Made by a program: the position numbers and the translations under genes | Assembly: GCA_963703855.1 (NCBI GenBank) | Contig: CAVPFW010000008.1 | Coordinates: forward strand, 124,001 to 188,000 | Length of the DNA: 64,000 bases | Reading direction: 5' to 3' | Source: AP-15 sp963703855 | GTDB lineage: Bacteria > Pseudomonadota > Alphaproteobacteria > ATCC43930 > CGMCC-115725 | The notes under the pieces: generated by a model | What the model was told of the DNA's origin: nothing | The model's input: the letters and a program-made list of their open reading frames with translations, nothing else | Databases searched by the model: none | In this document: piece after piece, positions 49,005 through 58,884 of the stretch | Position numbering within the stretch: position 1 is the stretch's first letter | Layout: every line of letters begins with the position of its first letter

Positions 49005-51071
49005 ATGCTTCGCATCGGCATCGATGTCGGCGGCACCTTTACCGATCTCGTCGCGGTCGACGATCGCGGCCGGGCGACCCTGGAGAAGATCGCGTCGACC
49101 CCCGACGACCCGTCGATCGGGGTCCTCGACGGGCTCGATTTGCTGGCGAAAGCCCTCGGCCGCGGGCGCGCAGAATTGCTGGCCGAGACCGAGCGCATCG
49201 TCCACGGCACGACGGTCGCGACCAACACCCTCCTGGAGCGCAACGGCGCGCGCGTCGGGCTGCTGACGACCGAAGGCCATCGCGACGTGATCGAGATGCG
49301 CGAGGGGCTCAAGGACGACCGCTACAACCTGCGCCTGCCGCCGCCCGAGCAGCTCGTCCCCCGCAAGCTGCGGCTCGGGGTGCGCGAGCGGCTGCGCGCC
49401 GACGGCCGGGTCGAGACGCCGCTCGATCCGGCTTCGCTCGAGGCGGCGATCGCGGTGCTGAAACGCGAACGGGTCGAGGCGGTGGCGGTGTGCTATCTGC
49501 ACGCCTGGCGCGACCCGAGCCATGAGCGTGCGACGCGCGCGGCCGTCGCACGCGAGCTGCCCGGCGTTTACATCTCGCTGTCCGCCGACGTATTGCCACA
49601 GATCAAGGAATTCGAGCGGGTCTCGACCACCGTAATCAATGCCTATGTCGGCCCGGCCGTGTCCCGCTATCTGGGGCGGCTCGAGCGCCGCCTCGGCGAG
49701 GCCGGGTATTCCGGGCCGACCCTGATCATTCAGTCGCATGGCGGGGTCGCGCCAATCGCCGAGGCCGGCCGATTGGCGGCGGGTGCCGTGCTCTCCGGGC
49801 CGGCCGGCGGGGTCGCCGGCAGCGTCCACGCCGCCCGGCTGATCGACAAAGGCAACCTGATCCCGTTCGACATGGGCGGGACCAGCACCGACATCTCCTT
49901 GATCGTCAAGGGCCGGCCGAGCCTCGCTGCCGGGCGCCGCATCGCCGGCCACACGATCGCGCTCGACAGCCTCGACATCGCCAGCATCGGCGCCGGCGGC
50001 GGCTCGATCGCCCGGGTCGACCAGGGCGGCATCCTGCATGTCGGCCCAAAGAGCGCCGGTGCGGTGCCGGGCCCGGCCTGCTACGGGGCCGGCGGCCGCG
50101 AGGCGACGGTCACCGACGCCAACCTGGTGCTGGGCTATCTCGACCCGGAGCGTTTTCTGGGCGGACGGCGCCGGCTCGACCGTGCCGCGGCCGAGTCAGC
50201 AGTCGACCGGATCGCCGCCGCGCTCGGCACCAGCCGGCTCGCCGCGGCGCAGGGCATCCATCGTGTCGTCAACACCGGCATGGCCGAGGGGGTGCGGCTC
50301 ATTTCGGTGCGCCGCGGCGTCGACCCGCGCCATTTCGCCTTGCTCGCCTTTGGCGGCGCCTCCGGGCTGCACGCGACCGCTATCGCCCGCCAGCTCGACC
50401 TCGAGCGGGTCATCGTGCCCAGGGTCGCCGCGGTATTGTCGGCCTGGGGGATGCTCGCGACCGATCTGCGCTTCGAGGTCGCGCGCACCCATATCGGCGA
50501 CACCCGAGCGCTCGACGGCGCCGCCGTCAAACGGCTCTTCGCCGAGCTCGAGGCCGAGGGCCTCCTGCGGCTGCGGGCCTCGTTCGCCGGGCCGGCGCGC
50601 ACCACGCGTTCGGTCGACATGCGCTACGGCGAGCAGGTGTTCGAGATCGCCGTCCCGCTCGACGATGTCGACTGGGCCGCCGCCGACCCGCTGCCTGACA
50701 TCGTCGGCCGCTTTCACCGCCGCCACGAGGAGCTCTACACCTATTCGCTGCCCGACCAGGAGACCGTCCTGGTCAACGCCCGGGCCGCCGTCTCCGGCAT
50801 CCTCTCGTCCCTGCCCCAGGAGCCCGCCCTGCCCGACGCCCCGCCGAGCTCGCCTCGCTGCAACCGCCAAATCTACCTCGAATCCTGGCTCGCCGCCCCG
50901 GTCTACGACTTCGACGCCTTCTCGCCCGCGCAAACCATCGACGGCCCGGCGATCATCGAATCGGCAATGACCACGATCCTGCTGCGCCCCGGCGACCGCG
51001 CCGCGGTTACCCCCCGCGGCTGGCTCGACATCGCCCTCCCGCCCGCAGCTGAAATCCCCGTCCCGCGTTGA
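49005..51071 (+). CDS. Hydantoinase/oxoprolinase A-type subunit
   Basis: 688 residues, ATP-dependent HyuA family (N-methylhydantoinase A, acetone carboxylase beta relatives). The ASKHA ATPase fold is seen in MLRIGIDVGGTFTDLVAVDD, VHGTTVATNTLLERNGARVGLLTT, QSHGGVAPIAEAGRLAAGAVLSGPAGGVAGS and FDMGGTSTDISLI; a C-terminal domain follows. It begins 3 bases after rlmH, probably on the same transcript. Its usual partner hyuB is absent; the next gene is on the other strand. The substrate (hydantoin, 5-oxoproline or other lactam) cannot be told. Confidence 0.88.
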   Translation: MLRIGIDVGGTFTDLVAVDDRGRATLEKIASTPDDPSIGVLDGLDLLAKALGRGRAELLAETERIVHGTTVATNTLLERNGARVGLLTTEGHRDVIEMREGLKDDRYNLRLPPPEQLVPRKLRLGVRERLRADGRVETPLDPASLEAAIAVLKRERVEAVAVCYLHAWRDPSHERATRAAVARELPGVYISLSADVLPQIKEFERVSTTVINAYVGPAVSRYLGRLERRLGEAGYSGPTLIIQSHGGVAPIAEAGRLAAGAVLSGPAGGVAGSVHAARLIDKGNLIPFDMGGTSTDISLIVKGRPSLAAGRRIAGHTIALDSLDIASIGAGGGSIARVDQGGILHVGPKSAGAVPGPACYGAGGREATVTDANLVLGYLDPERFLGGRRRLDRAAAESAVDRIAAALGTSRLAAAQGIHRVVNTGMAEGVRLISVRRGVDPRHFALLAFGGASGLHATAIARQLDLERVIVPRVAAVLSAWGMLATDLRFEVARTHIGDTRALDGAAVKRLFAELEAEGLLRLRASFAGPARTTRSVDMRYGEQVFEIAVPLDDVDWAAADPLPDIVGRFHRRHEELYTYSLPDQETVLVNARAAVSGILSSLPQEPALPDAPPSSPRCNRQIYLESWLAAPVYDFDAFSPAQTIDGPAIIESAMTTILLRPGDRAAVTPRGWLDIALPPAAEIPVPR

Positions 51072-51180
51072 ACGCCGTGCCGCGTAATCCCTTTTCCGAA
51101 AAATGTATCCGGTTGCAGGTGGGGCGGCCCCGCCGCGCCGGGCCTCGGGTATTCCCGGCTCCGGCGTCCAACAGGTGATC

Positions 51181-52221
51181 CTATTCGGCCGCGAGGGCCG
51201 CGCGCTCTTCGGCGATCAGGCGGTCGACCAAACGCCGCATGTGCATGCGGGTCGCGTCCGAGGCGATGTCGACGAGGCCCGCTTCGCCGAATTCGCTCAG
51301 GCGCGCCTGCTGGGCCTCGACCATGACCCGGTCCTCGACAAAGGTCGGCGCGATCTCGCGGTAGAGCTGCTCGGTCGCTTCCGGGTCGTTCTGGCGGTAG
51401 CCGTTCGCCACCGACCAGAAATAGAAGCAGCTGGTCTCGGTCTCCGGGGTCAGGCCGTGGAACAGGCGGAACTGGAACCCGCCGTCGCGCTGGCCTTGAT
51501 CAGCGCCGGCGCCGGCATCGGCGGCACCGGTCCATTGCAAGACGCTCGACGGGGCGGCGAACTCGAACTCCTGCCAGCGGTCGACCCGGCCGGTGAACCC
51601 CGCGGCCTTGACATAGCTCGGCGGCGGCACCGAGTTCCGCATCCAGCGGGTGAATTTGAGCCCGGTCGGGGTGCGAGTCGTCTTCATCTCGGCCTCGACA
51701 TGAGCCGCGGGGTTGCCGCCGACGGTCTTGGCGTGCAGGTAGCCGAGATGCGTCAGATCCATCAGGTTGTCGACCATCAGCATGTAATTGCCTTTGATCG
51801 GATAGACATCGTGCTTGTTCGGCCAGCGGCCGGGATCGTTGTGATAGGGGTAGTCGACGATCGCGGCGGGGTCGGCCTTGGCCGGGTCGCCGGTCCACAG
51901 CCACACCAGCTGGTCCTTTTCGATCGCCGGATAGCTGCGCACCGCCGCATCCACAGGGATCAGCTTTTGCCCGGGGATATGCACGCAGCGTCCGGCGCGA
52001 TCAAAGATCAGCCCGTGATAGCCGCACTGGATGCCGTCCTCGACGACGGTGCCCCGATGCAGCGGCGCCGCGCGGTGGCAGCAGCGGTCGGCCAACGCCG
52101 CAACCCGGCCGGCCTGGTCGCGGAACAGCACAATCGGCTGGTCGCAGATCCGCCGCGCCAGCGGCTCGCCGCCGACCTCGTCGCCCCAAGCCGCGATATA
52201 CCAGGCGTTGCGCAGCAGCAT
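51181..52221 (-). CDS. Rieske-type aromatic ring-hydroxylating / O-demethylating oxygenase (VanA-like)
   Basis: 346 residues from the ATG at 52221, after GGTGGAGG. MLLRNAWYIAAWGDEVGGEPLARRI is typical of the vanillate O-demethylase/phthalate dioxygenase branch. The Rieske cluster ligands are in RCCHRAAPLHRG and CGYHGLIF; the mononuclear iron ligands are in DNLMDLTHLGYLHAK. It would oxidise an aromatic compound using electrons from a reductase that is not next to it. Divergent from the HisN-like gene with 155 bases between. Confidence 0.88.
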   Translation of the reverse strand: MLLRNAWYIAAWGDEVGGEPLARRICDQPIVLFRDQAGRVAALADRCCHRAAPLHRGTVVEDGIQCGYHGLIFDRAGRCVHIPGQKLIPVDAAVRSYPAIEKDQLVWLWTGDPAKADPAAIVDYPYHNDPGRWPNKHDVYPIKGNYMLMVDNLMDLTHLGYLHAKTVGGNPAAHVEAEMKTTRTPTGLKFTRWMRNSVPPPSYVKAAGFTGRVDRWQEFEFAAPSSVLQWTGAADAGAGADQGQRDGGFQFRLFHGLTPETETSCFYFWSVANGYRQNDPEATEQLYREIAPTFVEDRVMVEAQQARLSEFGEAGLVDIASDATRMHMRRLVDRLIAEERAALAAE

Positions 52222-52376
52222 TGGAAAGCCTCCACCAATTTCGCGCATCGTAAGCTGCGGCATCGCGGCCGGGAAGCCGGTTGTCCGGCCAACGATCGTC
52301 GCAGCGAATTGGCGCCCGCGGCGTTGGTGGGGGATAATGCGGCGGCTTTCGACAAGTCCGGGGTGCGGTTCGGGCG

Positions 52377-53174
52377 ATGGTGCATGCCAAAGGGTCAGCG
52401 GATCTCGATGCTCTCGTCGTCTTTGCCTCAGCGCTCGCCGATGCGGCGGGGGCGGCGATCCGGCCATATTTCCGCAAGCCGCTCGCGATCGACGAAAAAC
52501 TCGACCTCACGCCGGTGACCGTTGCCGACCGCGCCGCCGAACAGGCGATGCGCGACTTGATCGAGCGTCGGTTTCCGGCGCACGGGATCGTTGGCGAGGA
52601 GTTCGGCCGGGTGCGCGCGGACGCCGAGCTCGTCTGGGTGCTGGACCCGATCGACGGCACCAAATCCTTTATCAGCGGGGTGCCGTTGTTCGGCACGTTG
52701 ATCGCGCTGACCCAGCGCGGCTATCCGATCCTCGGCGTCATCGATCAGCCGATCTCGCGCGAACGCTGGGTCGGCGCGGCCGGGCGGCCCTCGACATTGA
52801 ACGGCGCAGCGATCCGTTGCCGCGAGTGTACCGGCCCGGCAGCCGCCACCCTCTTCGCCACCACCCCCGACATGTTCCGGGGATCGGATGCCGAGGCCTT
52901 TGCCCGCATGTCCTGCGCGGTCAAGCTGACGCGCTTTGGCGCCGATTGCTACGCCTACGGATTGCTGGCGGCCGGCTTTGTCGATCTCGTCATTGAAGCG
53001 AGCCTCAAGCCCTACGATTTCAGCGCGATGGTTCCGATCGTCGAAGGGGCGGGCGGCATCGCCACCGACTGGCGCGGAAACCGGCTCGGCCTCGGCTCCG
53101 ACGGCCGCGTGGTCGTCGCCGGAGACCGGCGCACGCACCAGGCCGCGATCGCGCTCCTCGACTGTCAGGTGTAG
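52377..53174 (+). CDS. Histidinol-phosphatase / inositol-monophosphatase family protein
   Basis: 265 residues, Mg-dependent phosphatase. GIVGEEFG, the metal-binding VWVLDPIDGTKSFISGVPLFGT and LKPYDFSAMVPIVEGAGGIATDW are the three IMPase motifs; the KSFISG variant and overall length match HisN, the alphaproteobacterial histidinol-phosphate phosphatase. An inositol or other sugar phosphatase remains possible. Start ATG 52377 near the divergent promoter region. Confidence 0.85.
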   Translation: MVHAKGSADLDALVVFASALADAAGAAIRPYFRKPLAIDEKLDLTPVTVADRAAEQAMRDLIERRFPAHGIVGEEFGRVRADAELVWVLDPIDGTKSFISGVPLFGTLIALTQRGYPILGVIDQPISRERWVGAAGRPSTLNGAAIRCRECTGPAAATLFATTPDMFRGSDAEAFARMSCAVKLTRFGADCYAYGLLAAGFVDLVIEASLKPYDFSAMVPIVEGAGGIATDWRGNRLGLGSDGRVVVAGDRRTHQAAIALLDCQV

Positions 53175-53185
53175 GAAAAAACGGA

Positions 53186-55015
53186 ATGTGCAGAGTATCG
53201 GCGATCGTCGTCGGTCTGTTTCTATTGTTCGCAGCCGGCGATGCCGAAGCAGCGGCGCGCGAGGGCATGTCGCTCTACGGCGACCTCAAATACGCTCCCG
53301 GCTTCATCCATTTCGATTACGCCAACCCGCAGGCGCCGAAGGGCGGCACCATGCGGTATTCGGCGATCGGCACCTTCGATACCCTGAACCCGTTCAACAT
53401 AAACGGGGTGCCGGCCGCGGGGATCGGCATGATCTTCGACACCCTGACGGCCTCCTCCGAGGACGAGCCGGCGAGCGAATATGGGCTCGTCGCGCAAAGC
53501 ATCGAGCTGGCGCCCGACCGGCTCTCGGTGCTCTACACCTTGCGCAAGGAGGCGCGTTTTCACGACGGCACGCCGATGACCCCCGACGACGTCATCTGGA
53601 CCTTCAGCACCCTGCGGACAAAGGGCCAGCCGATGTACCGCTCCTATTACGGCGACGTGACCAAGGTCGCGAAGGAAGGCGATCGCGGCGTCCGGTTCTA
53701 TTTCAAATCGGCCAAGAACCGCGAATTGCCGCAGATCCTCGGCCAGATGCCGGTGCTCTCCAAGGCTTATTGGTCGGGCCGCGATTTCGAGAAGACCACC
53801 TTGGAGCCGCCGCTGGGCAGCGGCCCCTACAAGATCCTGTCGATCGACCCCGGCCGCTCGATCACCTATCGCCGGGTCGCCGATTATTGGGGCAAGGATC
53901 TGCCGGTCGACAAGGGCCGCTACAATATCGACACGATCCGTTATGACTATTATCGCGACGCCACGATCGCGCTCGAGGCGTTCAAGGCCGGGCAATATGA
54001 CGTGCGCCAGGAGAATTCGTCGAAGGAATGGGCGACCGGCTACGACAGCCCGGCCCTGCGCGCCGGCCTGATCAAGAAGGAGCAGATCCAGAACCAGTTG
54101 CCGAGCGGGATGCAGGGGTTCGGCTATAATTTGCGCCGGCCGATCTTTCAGGACCCGCGGGTGCGCGCGGCGCTGGCCTATGCCTTCGACTTCGAATGGT
54201 CGAACAAGAATTTGTTCTACGGCGCCTATCAGCGCACCCGCAGCTATTTCGACAATTCCGAATTGGCCGCAACCGGCGTGCCGCAGGGACCGGAGCTCGA
54301 GATCCTCGAAAAGTTCCGCGGACAAATTCCCGACGCGGTGTTCACCACCGCATACGATCCGCCCAAATATGACGGCTCTGGCAATATCCGCGACGGCCTG
54401 CGCGCCGCGCTCAAATTGCTGAAGGCGGCGGGTTGGAGCTTCAAAGGCGAACAGCTCGTCAATGACGAGACGGGTAAGCCTTTCGAATTCGAAATCCTGC
54501 TCGACAACCCGCAATTCGAGCGGATCGTGCTGCCCTTTGTGCAGAACCTGAAACGCATGGGCATCATCGCGCGGGTGCGCACGGTCGACACCTCGCAATA
54601 CGAAAAGCGGATGGAGACCTTCGACTACGACATGACCGTCGTGCTGTTCCCCAAATCTTTGTCGCCCGGCAACGAGCAGCGCGACTACTGGGGTTCGCAG
54701 GCAGCCGACGAAAACGGCAGCCGCAACCTGCTCGGCATCAAGAACAAACCCGTTGACATGCTGATCGAGGAGCTGATCCAGGCGCCGGACCGCGCGAGCC
54801 TCGTCGTCCACACCCGAGCGCTCGACCGTGTCCTGCAGCACGGGTATTACGTGATCCCGAACTTTCATCTGGCGGCGTTTCGGGTGGCCTATTGGGACAA
54901 GTTCCGCCGCCCGGCGATCTCGCCCAAATACGCGCTTGGCTTCGACACCTGGTGGGTCGATCCCACCGCCGAGAAGTCGGTCGAGGCCAAAAAGGGCGAG
55001 GTGATGAAGAAGTGA
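53186..55015 (+). CDS. yejA: Oligopeptide ABC transporter substrate-binding protein (YejA-like)
   Basis: 609 residues, periplasmic binding protein of the SBP5 family. Signal peptide ISAIVVGL-type at residues 1-23 (VVGLFLLFAAGDAEA), then MSLYGDLKYAPGFIHFDYANPQAPKGG, DEPASEYGLVAQSIELAPD and the family segment GSGPYKILSIDPGRSITY. The end DKFRRPAISPKYALGFDTWWVDP is YejA-like. In enterobacteria YejA binds peptides such as microcin C. It begins 11 bases after the phosphatase gene and is followed by yejB beyond a repeat. Confidence 0.88.
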   Translation: MCRVSAIVVGLFLLFAAGDAEAAAREGMSLYGDLKYAPGFIHFDYANPQAPKGGTMRYSAIGTFDTLNPFNINGVPAAGIGMIFDTLTASSEDEPASEYGLVAQSIELAPDRLSVLYTLRKEARFHDGTPMTPDDVIWTFSTLRTKGQPMYRSYYGDVTKVAKEGDRGVRFYFKSAKNRELPQILGQMPVLSKAYWSGRDFEKTTLEPPLGSGPYKILSIDPGRSITYRRVADYWGKDLPVDKGRYNIDTIRYDYYRDATIALEAFKAGQYDVRQENSSKEWATGYDSPALRAGLIKKEQIQNQLPSGMQGFGYNLRRPIFQDPRVRAALAYAFDFEWSNKNLFYGAYQRTRSYFDNSELAATGVPQGPELEILEKFRGQIPDAVFTTAYDPPKYDGSGNIRDGLRAALKLLKAAGWSFKGEQLVNDETGKPFEFEILLDNPQFERIVLPFVQNLKRMGIIARVRTVDTSQYEKRMETFDYDMTVVLFPKSLSPGNEQRDYWGSQAADENGSRNLLGIKNKPVDMLIEELIQAPDRASLVVHTRALDRVLQHGYYVIPNFHLAAFRVAYWDKFRRPAISPKYALGFDTWWVDPTAEKSVEAKKGEVMKK

Positions 55016-55022
55016 TCGGCGC

Positions 55023-55160
55023 TACCCTCACCCGCCTCCCCCCGGATCACAGTCCGGGTGTCGGCCCCCTCTCCCGCATTGCGGGAGAGGGTGGACCCGG
55101 CCCCCACCCTAACCCTCCCCCGCGTGGGGAGGGAACGGGAGGGGGCCGGGTGGGTGAGGG
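55023..55160. repeat. Dispersed GC-rich palindromic repeat between yejA and yejB
   Basis: Contains CCCCTCTCCCGCATTGCGGG followed by AGAGGG, and CACCCTAACCCTCCCCCGCG with inverted partners; same family as at 35334, 47380 and 59041. It interrupts the yej operon without a coding effect. Confidence 0.75.
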
Positions 55161-55184
55161 CATCTTCTCGATCCGGCGCTGCCG

Positions 55185-56273
55185 ATGATCGCCTATGCGC
55201 TGCGGCGGGTCCTGCTGATCGTGCCGACCCTGTTCGCGATCATGGTGGTGAATTTCATCATCGTGCAGGCCGCCCCCGGCGGGCCGGTCGAGCAGATGAT
55301 TTCGCGGCTGAAGGGAGAGAATGTCAGCGCCACCGAGCGCGTCAGCGGCGGCGCCGGCGAAATCAGGACGACGGCGGCCGGCGCCAACACCCGCTATCGC
55401 GGCGCGCGCGGCATCGACCCCGTCCTGATCAAGCAGCTCGAAAAGCAATACGGTTTCGACAAGCCGCCGTTGACCCGTTTTTTGTTGATGATGCGCAACT
55501 ACCTGACCTTCGATTTCGGCACCAGCTTTTTTCGCGACCAGCGCGTCGTCGATCTGATCAAAGCCAAATTGCCGGTGTCGATCTCGATCGGGTTGTGGAC
55601 GACCCTGATCACCTATCTGGTTTCGATCCCGCTCGGCATCAGGAAAGCGGTGCGCGACGGCAGCCGCTTCGATGTGTGGACGAGTGCGGTCATCATCGTC
55701 GGCTATGCGGTGCCGAGCTTTCTGTTCGCCGTATTGCTGATCGTGCTGTTCGCCGGCGGCAGCTATCTGTCGGTCTTTCCGCTGCGCGGGCTGGTCAGCG
55801 ACGATTGGGCCTCGTTGTCATGGCCAATGCGCATCGGCGATTATTTCTGGCACATCGCCTTGCCGATCACGGCATTGGTCATATCGGGGTTCGCCACCCT
55901 GACGATGCTGACCAAGAACTGCTTTTTGGACGAGATCAACAAGCAGTACGTGCTGACCGCGCGCGCCAAGGGGCTCAGCGAGCACCGGGTGCTCTACGGT
56001 CACGTCTTCAGGAACGCGATGCTGCTCGTCGTCGCCGGGTTTCCGGCGGCGCTGATCGGCATCCTCTTTACCGGGTCCTTGTTGATCGAGGTCATCTTTT
56101 CGCTCGACGGTCTCGGGCTTCTCGGCTTCGAAGCGGCGATCAACCGCGATTACCCGATCATGTTCGCCACCCTCTACGTCTTGACCCTGATCGGCCTGCT
56201 GCTCAAGCTTATCAGCGATCTGACCTACATGCTGATCGACCCGCGCATCGACTTCGCCACGCGCCGCGCGTGA
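55185..56273 (+). CDS. yejB: Oligopeptide ABC transporter permease (YejB-like)
   Basis: 362 residues, inner-membrane permease. YALRRVLLIVPTLFAIMVVNFIIVQAAPGGPVEQ is the standard N-terminal segment; the long insertion around GAGEIRTTAAGANTRYRGARGIDP is typical of YejB. The permease motif lies in YVLTARAKGLSEHRVLYGHVFRNAML (EAA-like loop). Six helices. The partners yejE (second permease) and yejF (ATPase) do not follow. Confidence 0.9.
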   Translation: MIAYALRRVLLIVPTLFAIMVVNFIIVQAAPGGPVEQMISRLKGENVSATERVSGGAGEIRTTAAGANTRYRGARGIDPVLIKQLEKQYGFDKPPLTRFLLMMRNYLTFDFGTSFFRDQRVVDLIKAKLPVSISIGLWTTLITYLVSIPLGIRKAVRDGSRFDVWTSAVIIVGYAVPSFLFAVLLIVLFAGGSYLSVFPLRGLVSDDWASLSWPMRIGDYFWHIALPITALVISGFATLTMLTKNCFLDEINKQYVLTARAKGLSEHRVLYGHVFRNAMLLVVAGFPAALIGILFTGSLLIEVIFSLDGLGLLGFEAAINRDYPIMFATLYVLTLIGLLLKLISDLTYMLIDPRIDFATRRA

Positions 56274-56357
56274 CGCGGTCACCGGCTGAGGGTAACGTTG
56301 CCGGATGATGCCAAGCATCGGTGAGACCTCACGCCCTTGGACCGCACACGGCTGGAA

Positions 56358-57335
56358 ATGAAAGCGCTGTTTCTCGGCGGGGTCGCCGCCGACACCGCAG
56401 CCGGGATCAAGGCCGAGCTGCCGGGCGGCCTCGCGGTCGAAATCCTCGACGACCCGATCGACCGCGCCCTCTTACCCGCAGCCGCGGCCGAGGCCGACAT
56501 CCTGGTCAGCAACCACTGGCGCGCCGATTATCCTCCGGCGCCAAAGGTGCGGCTGGTGCAGTCGGTCGCCACCGGCGTCGAATTGTTCGACCTCGCGGCG
56601 CTCCCGGCCGGGGTCACCGTATGCAATGCGTTCGGCCACGAAACCGCGATCGCCGAATATGTGCTGATGACGATGCTGGCATTGCACCATCGCCTGTTCG
56701 AGATTTCCGGCGAGTTCCGCGAGCACGCCTCGTGGCGCACGAGCTGGGTCGAGGGCGGCGCGCCGCACGGCGAATTGCGCGGTTCGACCTTGGGCATCGT
56801 CGGCTATGGCCGGGTCGGCCGCGAGGTCGCGCGCCGCGCCGCCGCCTTCGGCTGCCGTATCCTCGCCGCCAACCGCTCGCCGCGCCCGGCCGAGGATGGG
56901 GTCGAACGCGTCTACCCGCTCGCCGAGCTCGACCATATGCTGCCGCAATGCGATACGGTCGCGCTGTGCACGGCGCTCGGTCCCCAAACCGCCGGGCTGA
57001 TCGATGCGCGGCGCCTCGCGCTGATGAAGCCGACCGCGTTCCTGATAAACATCGCCCGCGGCCAGGTGGTCGACGAGGACGCCGTCTATGCCGCGCTGCG
57101 CGACCGGGCGATCGGCGGCGCCGCGCTCGACGTGTGGTGGGAATACCCGAACGCCGCCGAGCCCCATCGCCGCGGCTCGCGCCACCCGTTTCACGAGTTG
57201 CCGAACGTAATCCTGACGCCGCACAATTCCGGCTGGACCGGCGGAATGGTCCGGCGGCGCTGGGACGAGATCGCCGACAACATCGGCCGCTTCGTCCGCG
57301 GCGAGCCGTTGATCAACCGCGTCGCCACGAGTTGA
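56358..57335 (+). CDS. D-isomer-specific 2-hydroxyacid dehydrogenase
   Basis: 325 residues (or 332 from a TTG at 56337). NAD(P)-dependent reduction of 2-keto acids or oxidation of 2-hydroxyacids. The NAD loop is LGIVGYGRVGREVARRAAAFGC; catalytic features are VQSVATGVELFDL, LINIARGQVVDEDAVYAAL (Arg region) and LTPHNSGWTGGM (His). The N-terminus MKALFLGGVAADTAAGIKAEL is regular. The next gene, an amidase, is 11 bases away and likely cotranscribed. Substrate unknown. Confidence 0.85.
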   Translation: MKALFLGGVAADTAAGIKAELPGGLAVEILDDPIDRALLPAAAAEADILVSNHWRADYPPAPKVRLVQSVATGVELFDLAALPAGVTVCNAFGHETAIAEYVLMTMLALHHRLFEISGEFREHASWRTSWVEGGAPHGELRGSTLGIVGYGRVGREVARRAAAFGCRILAANRSPRPAEDGVERVYPLAELDHMLPQCDTVALCTALGPQTAGLIDARRLALMKPTAFLINIARGQVVDEDAVYAALRDRAIGGAALDVWWEYPNAAEPHRRGSRHPFHELPNVILTPHNSGWTGGMVRRRWDEIADNIGRFVRGEPLINRVATS

Positions 57336-57346
57336 GGGAGCGCATC

Positions 57347-58819
57347 ATGACGGACGACATCGCCTTCCTGCCGGCGACCGGGCTGGTGGCGCTCTTCCGC
57401 GAAAGAAAGCTGTCGCCGGTCGAGGTTCTCGCCGAAGCCCTGCGGCGGCTCGAAAGCTATGAGGGCGCGCTCAACGCCTTTGTGCTGTACGACCCGGAGG
57501 CGGCGATGGCGTCGGCGCGAGCCTCGGAGGCGCGCTGGCACAGCGGTACGCCACAGGGTCTCCTCGACGGCGTGCCGGTCGCGATCAAGGACACCTTGCT
57601 CACGCGCGGCTGGCCGCGCCTCGTCGGCTCGCGCACGATCGATCCGAGCCAGGAATGGCATGAGGATTCGCCGGTCACCGCAAAGCTGCGGGCCCATGGC
57701 GCGGTGCTGCTCGGCAAGACGACGACCCCCGAATTCGGCTGGAAACCGCTGACCAACTCGCCGCTGAGCGGGATCACCCGCAACCCGTGGAACCTGGAGC
57801 GCACTCCGGGCGGAAGCAGCGGCGGCAGCGCTGCGGCAGTCTTGGCCGGGATCTGTCCGCTTGCGGTCGGCACCGACGCCGGCGGCTCGATCCGCATTCC
57901 AGCCGCCTTCTGCGGCATTTTCGGGCTGAAGCCGACCTTTGGCCGGGTCGCGGTCTACCCGCCTTCGGCCTTCGGCGACGTTGCCCACATCGGGCCGATG
58001 GCGCGCACGGTCGACGACGCAGCACTGATGCTCGACGCGGTCAAGGGACCGGATTCGCGCGACTGGCACAGCCTGCCCGATGACGGCATCGCCTATCGCC
58101 AAGGCGTGCGCCAGGGCTCGCTGAAGGGGAAACGCGTCGCGCTGTCGCCGACCCTCGGCCTGGCCGAGCCGGAGCCTGCGGTGCGGGGTGCCGTCGAGCG
58201 CGCCGCCGAGGCGTTCGCCCAGCTCGGCGCGCAAGTCGAGCTTGCCGATCCGTTCCCGCAATCGCCGAAGGGGATCTTCGAGCCGCTCACCCTGGCGGCG
58301 TTCTGGGCATTGCTTCGCGCGCTTCCGGCGGGGGCGGCTGCGGTCATGGACCCGGGCCTCGTCGCGCTGTGCCGGCGCGGCGAGAGGGTGACCCAGGAGG
58401 AGTATGTCGCCGCAATCGGTCGCCGCGCCGCGCTCGGGCAGGCGATGCGGCTGTTTTTCGACCGCTACGACCTATTGCTGTCGCCGACGATGCCGATCCC
58501 GGCGGCTTACGCCGACCCGCGCGATGACGATTTGCCGAACCCGAGAAATTTTCCGGGGTGGATGCCCTACACGTCGCCGTTCAACCTGACCAAGAACCCG
58601 TCCGCGTCAATTCCCTGCGGCAGCATCGACGGCTTGCCGATCGGGTTGCAGGTGACCGGACCGCTGTTCGGCGACCTCGCGGTGCTGCAGGCGTGCCGCG
58701 CCTATGAGGAAGCTGCCGGCCTGGTTTGGCCAAGTCCGCAACTGGCCGCCTGCCTCGCAAAGATCGCGTCCGCCGCCGATCCTGCGGTCAAGTCCAAGGA
58801 GTGGATGAAAAGGCCGTGA
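57347..58819 (+). CDS. Amidase (amidase signature family)
   Basis: 490 residues. The Ser-cisSer-Lys triad is visible: Lys in DGVPVAIKDTLLTRG, cis-Ser and Ser in RTPGGSSGGSAAAVLAG and GTDAGGSIRIPAAFCGIFGLKPT. Start ATG 57347 follows GAGGGAG. It hydrolyses an amide in the cytoplasm; GatA-type tRNA amidotransferase is unlikely because of the neighbours and divergent C-terminal region (MPIPAAYADPRDDDLPN). Confidence 0.9.
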   Translation: MTDDIAFLPATGLVALFRERKLSPVEVLAEALRRLESYEGALNAFVLYDPEAAMASARASEARWHSGTPQGLLDGVPVAIKDTLLTRGWPRLVGSRTIDPSQEWHEDSPVTAKLRAHGAVLLGKTTTPEFGWKPLTNSPLSGITRNPWNLERTPGGSSGGSAAAVLAGICPLAVGTDAGGSIRIPAAFCGIFGLKPTFGRVAVYPPSAFGDVAHIGPMARTVDDAALMLDAVKGPDSRDWHSLPDDGIAYRQGVRQGSLKGKRVALSPTLGLAEPEPAVRGAVERAAEAFAQLGAQVELADPFPQSPKGIFEPLTLAAFWALLRALPAGAAAVMDPGLVALCRRGERVTQEEYVAAIGRRAALGQAMRLFFDRYDLLLSPTMPIPAAYADPRDDDLPNPRNFPGWMPYTSPFNLTKNPSASIPCGSIDGLPIGLQVTGPLFGDLAVLQACRAYEEAAGLVWPSPQLAACLAKIASAADPAVKSKEWMKRP

Positions 58820-58884
58820 TTCCAGGTTGCATCGGCGCGCAGCCTCAGCATATTCGGCTCGACGCATTGTGACGGGAGGATAGT

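Noticed and set aside
48249..50039. Minus-strand frame of 596 codons across rsfS, rlmH and hyuA
   Set aside because: It spans three well-recognised plus-strand genes and has shadow-type composition.
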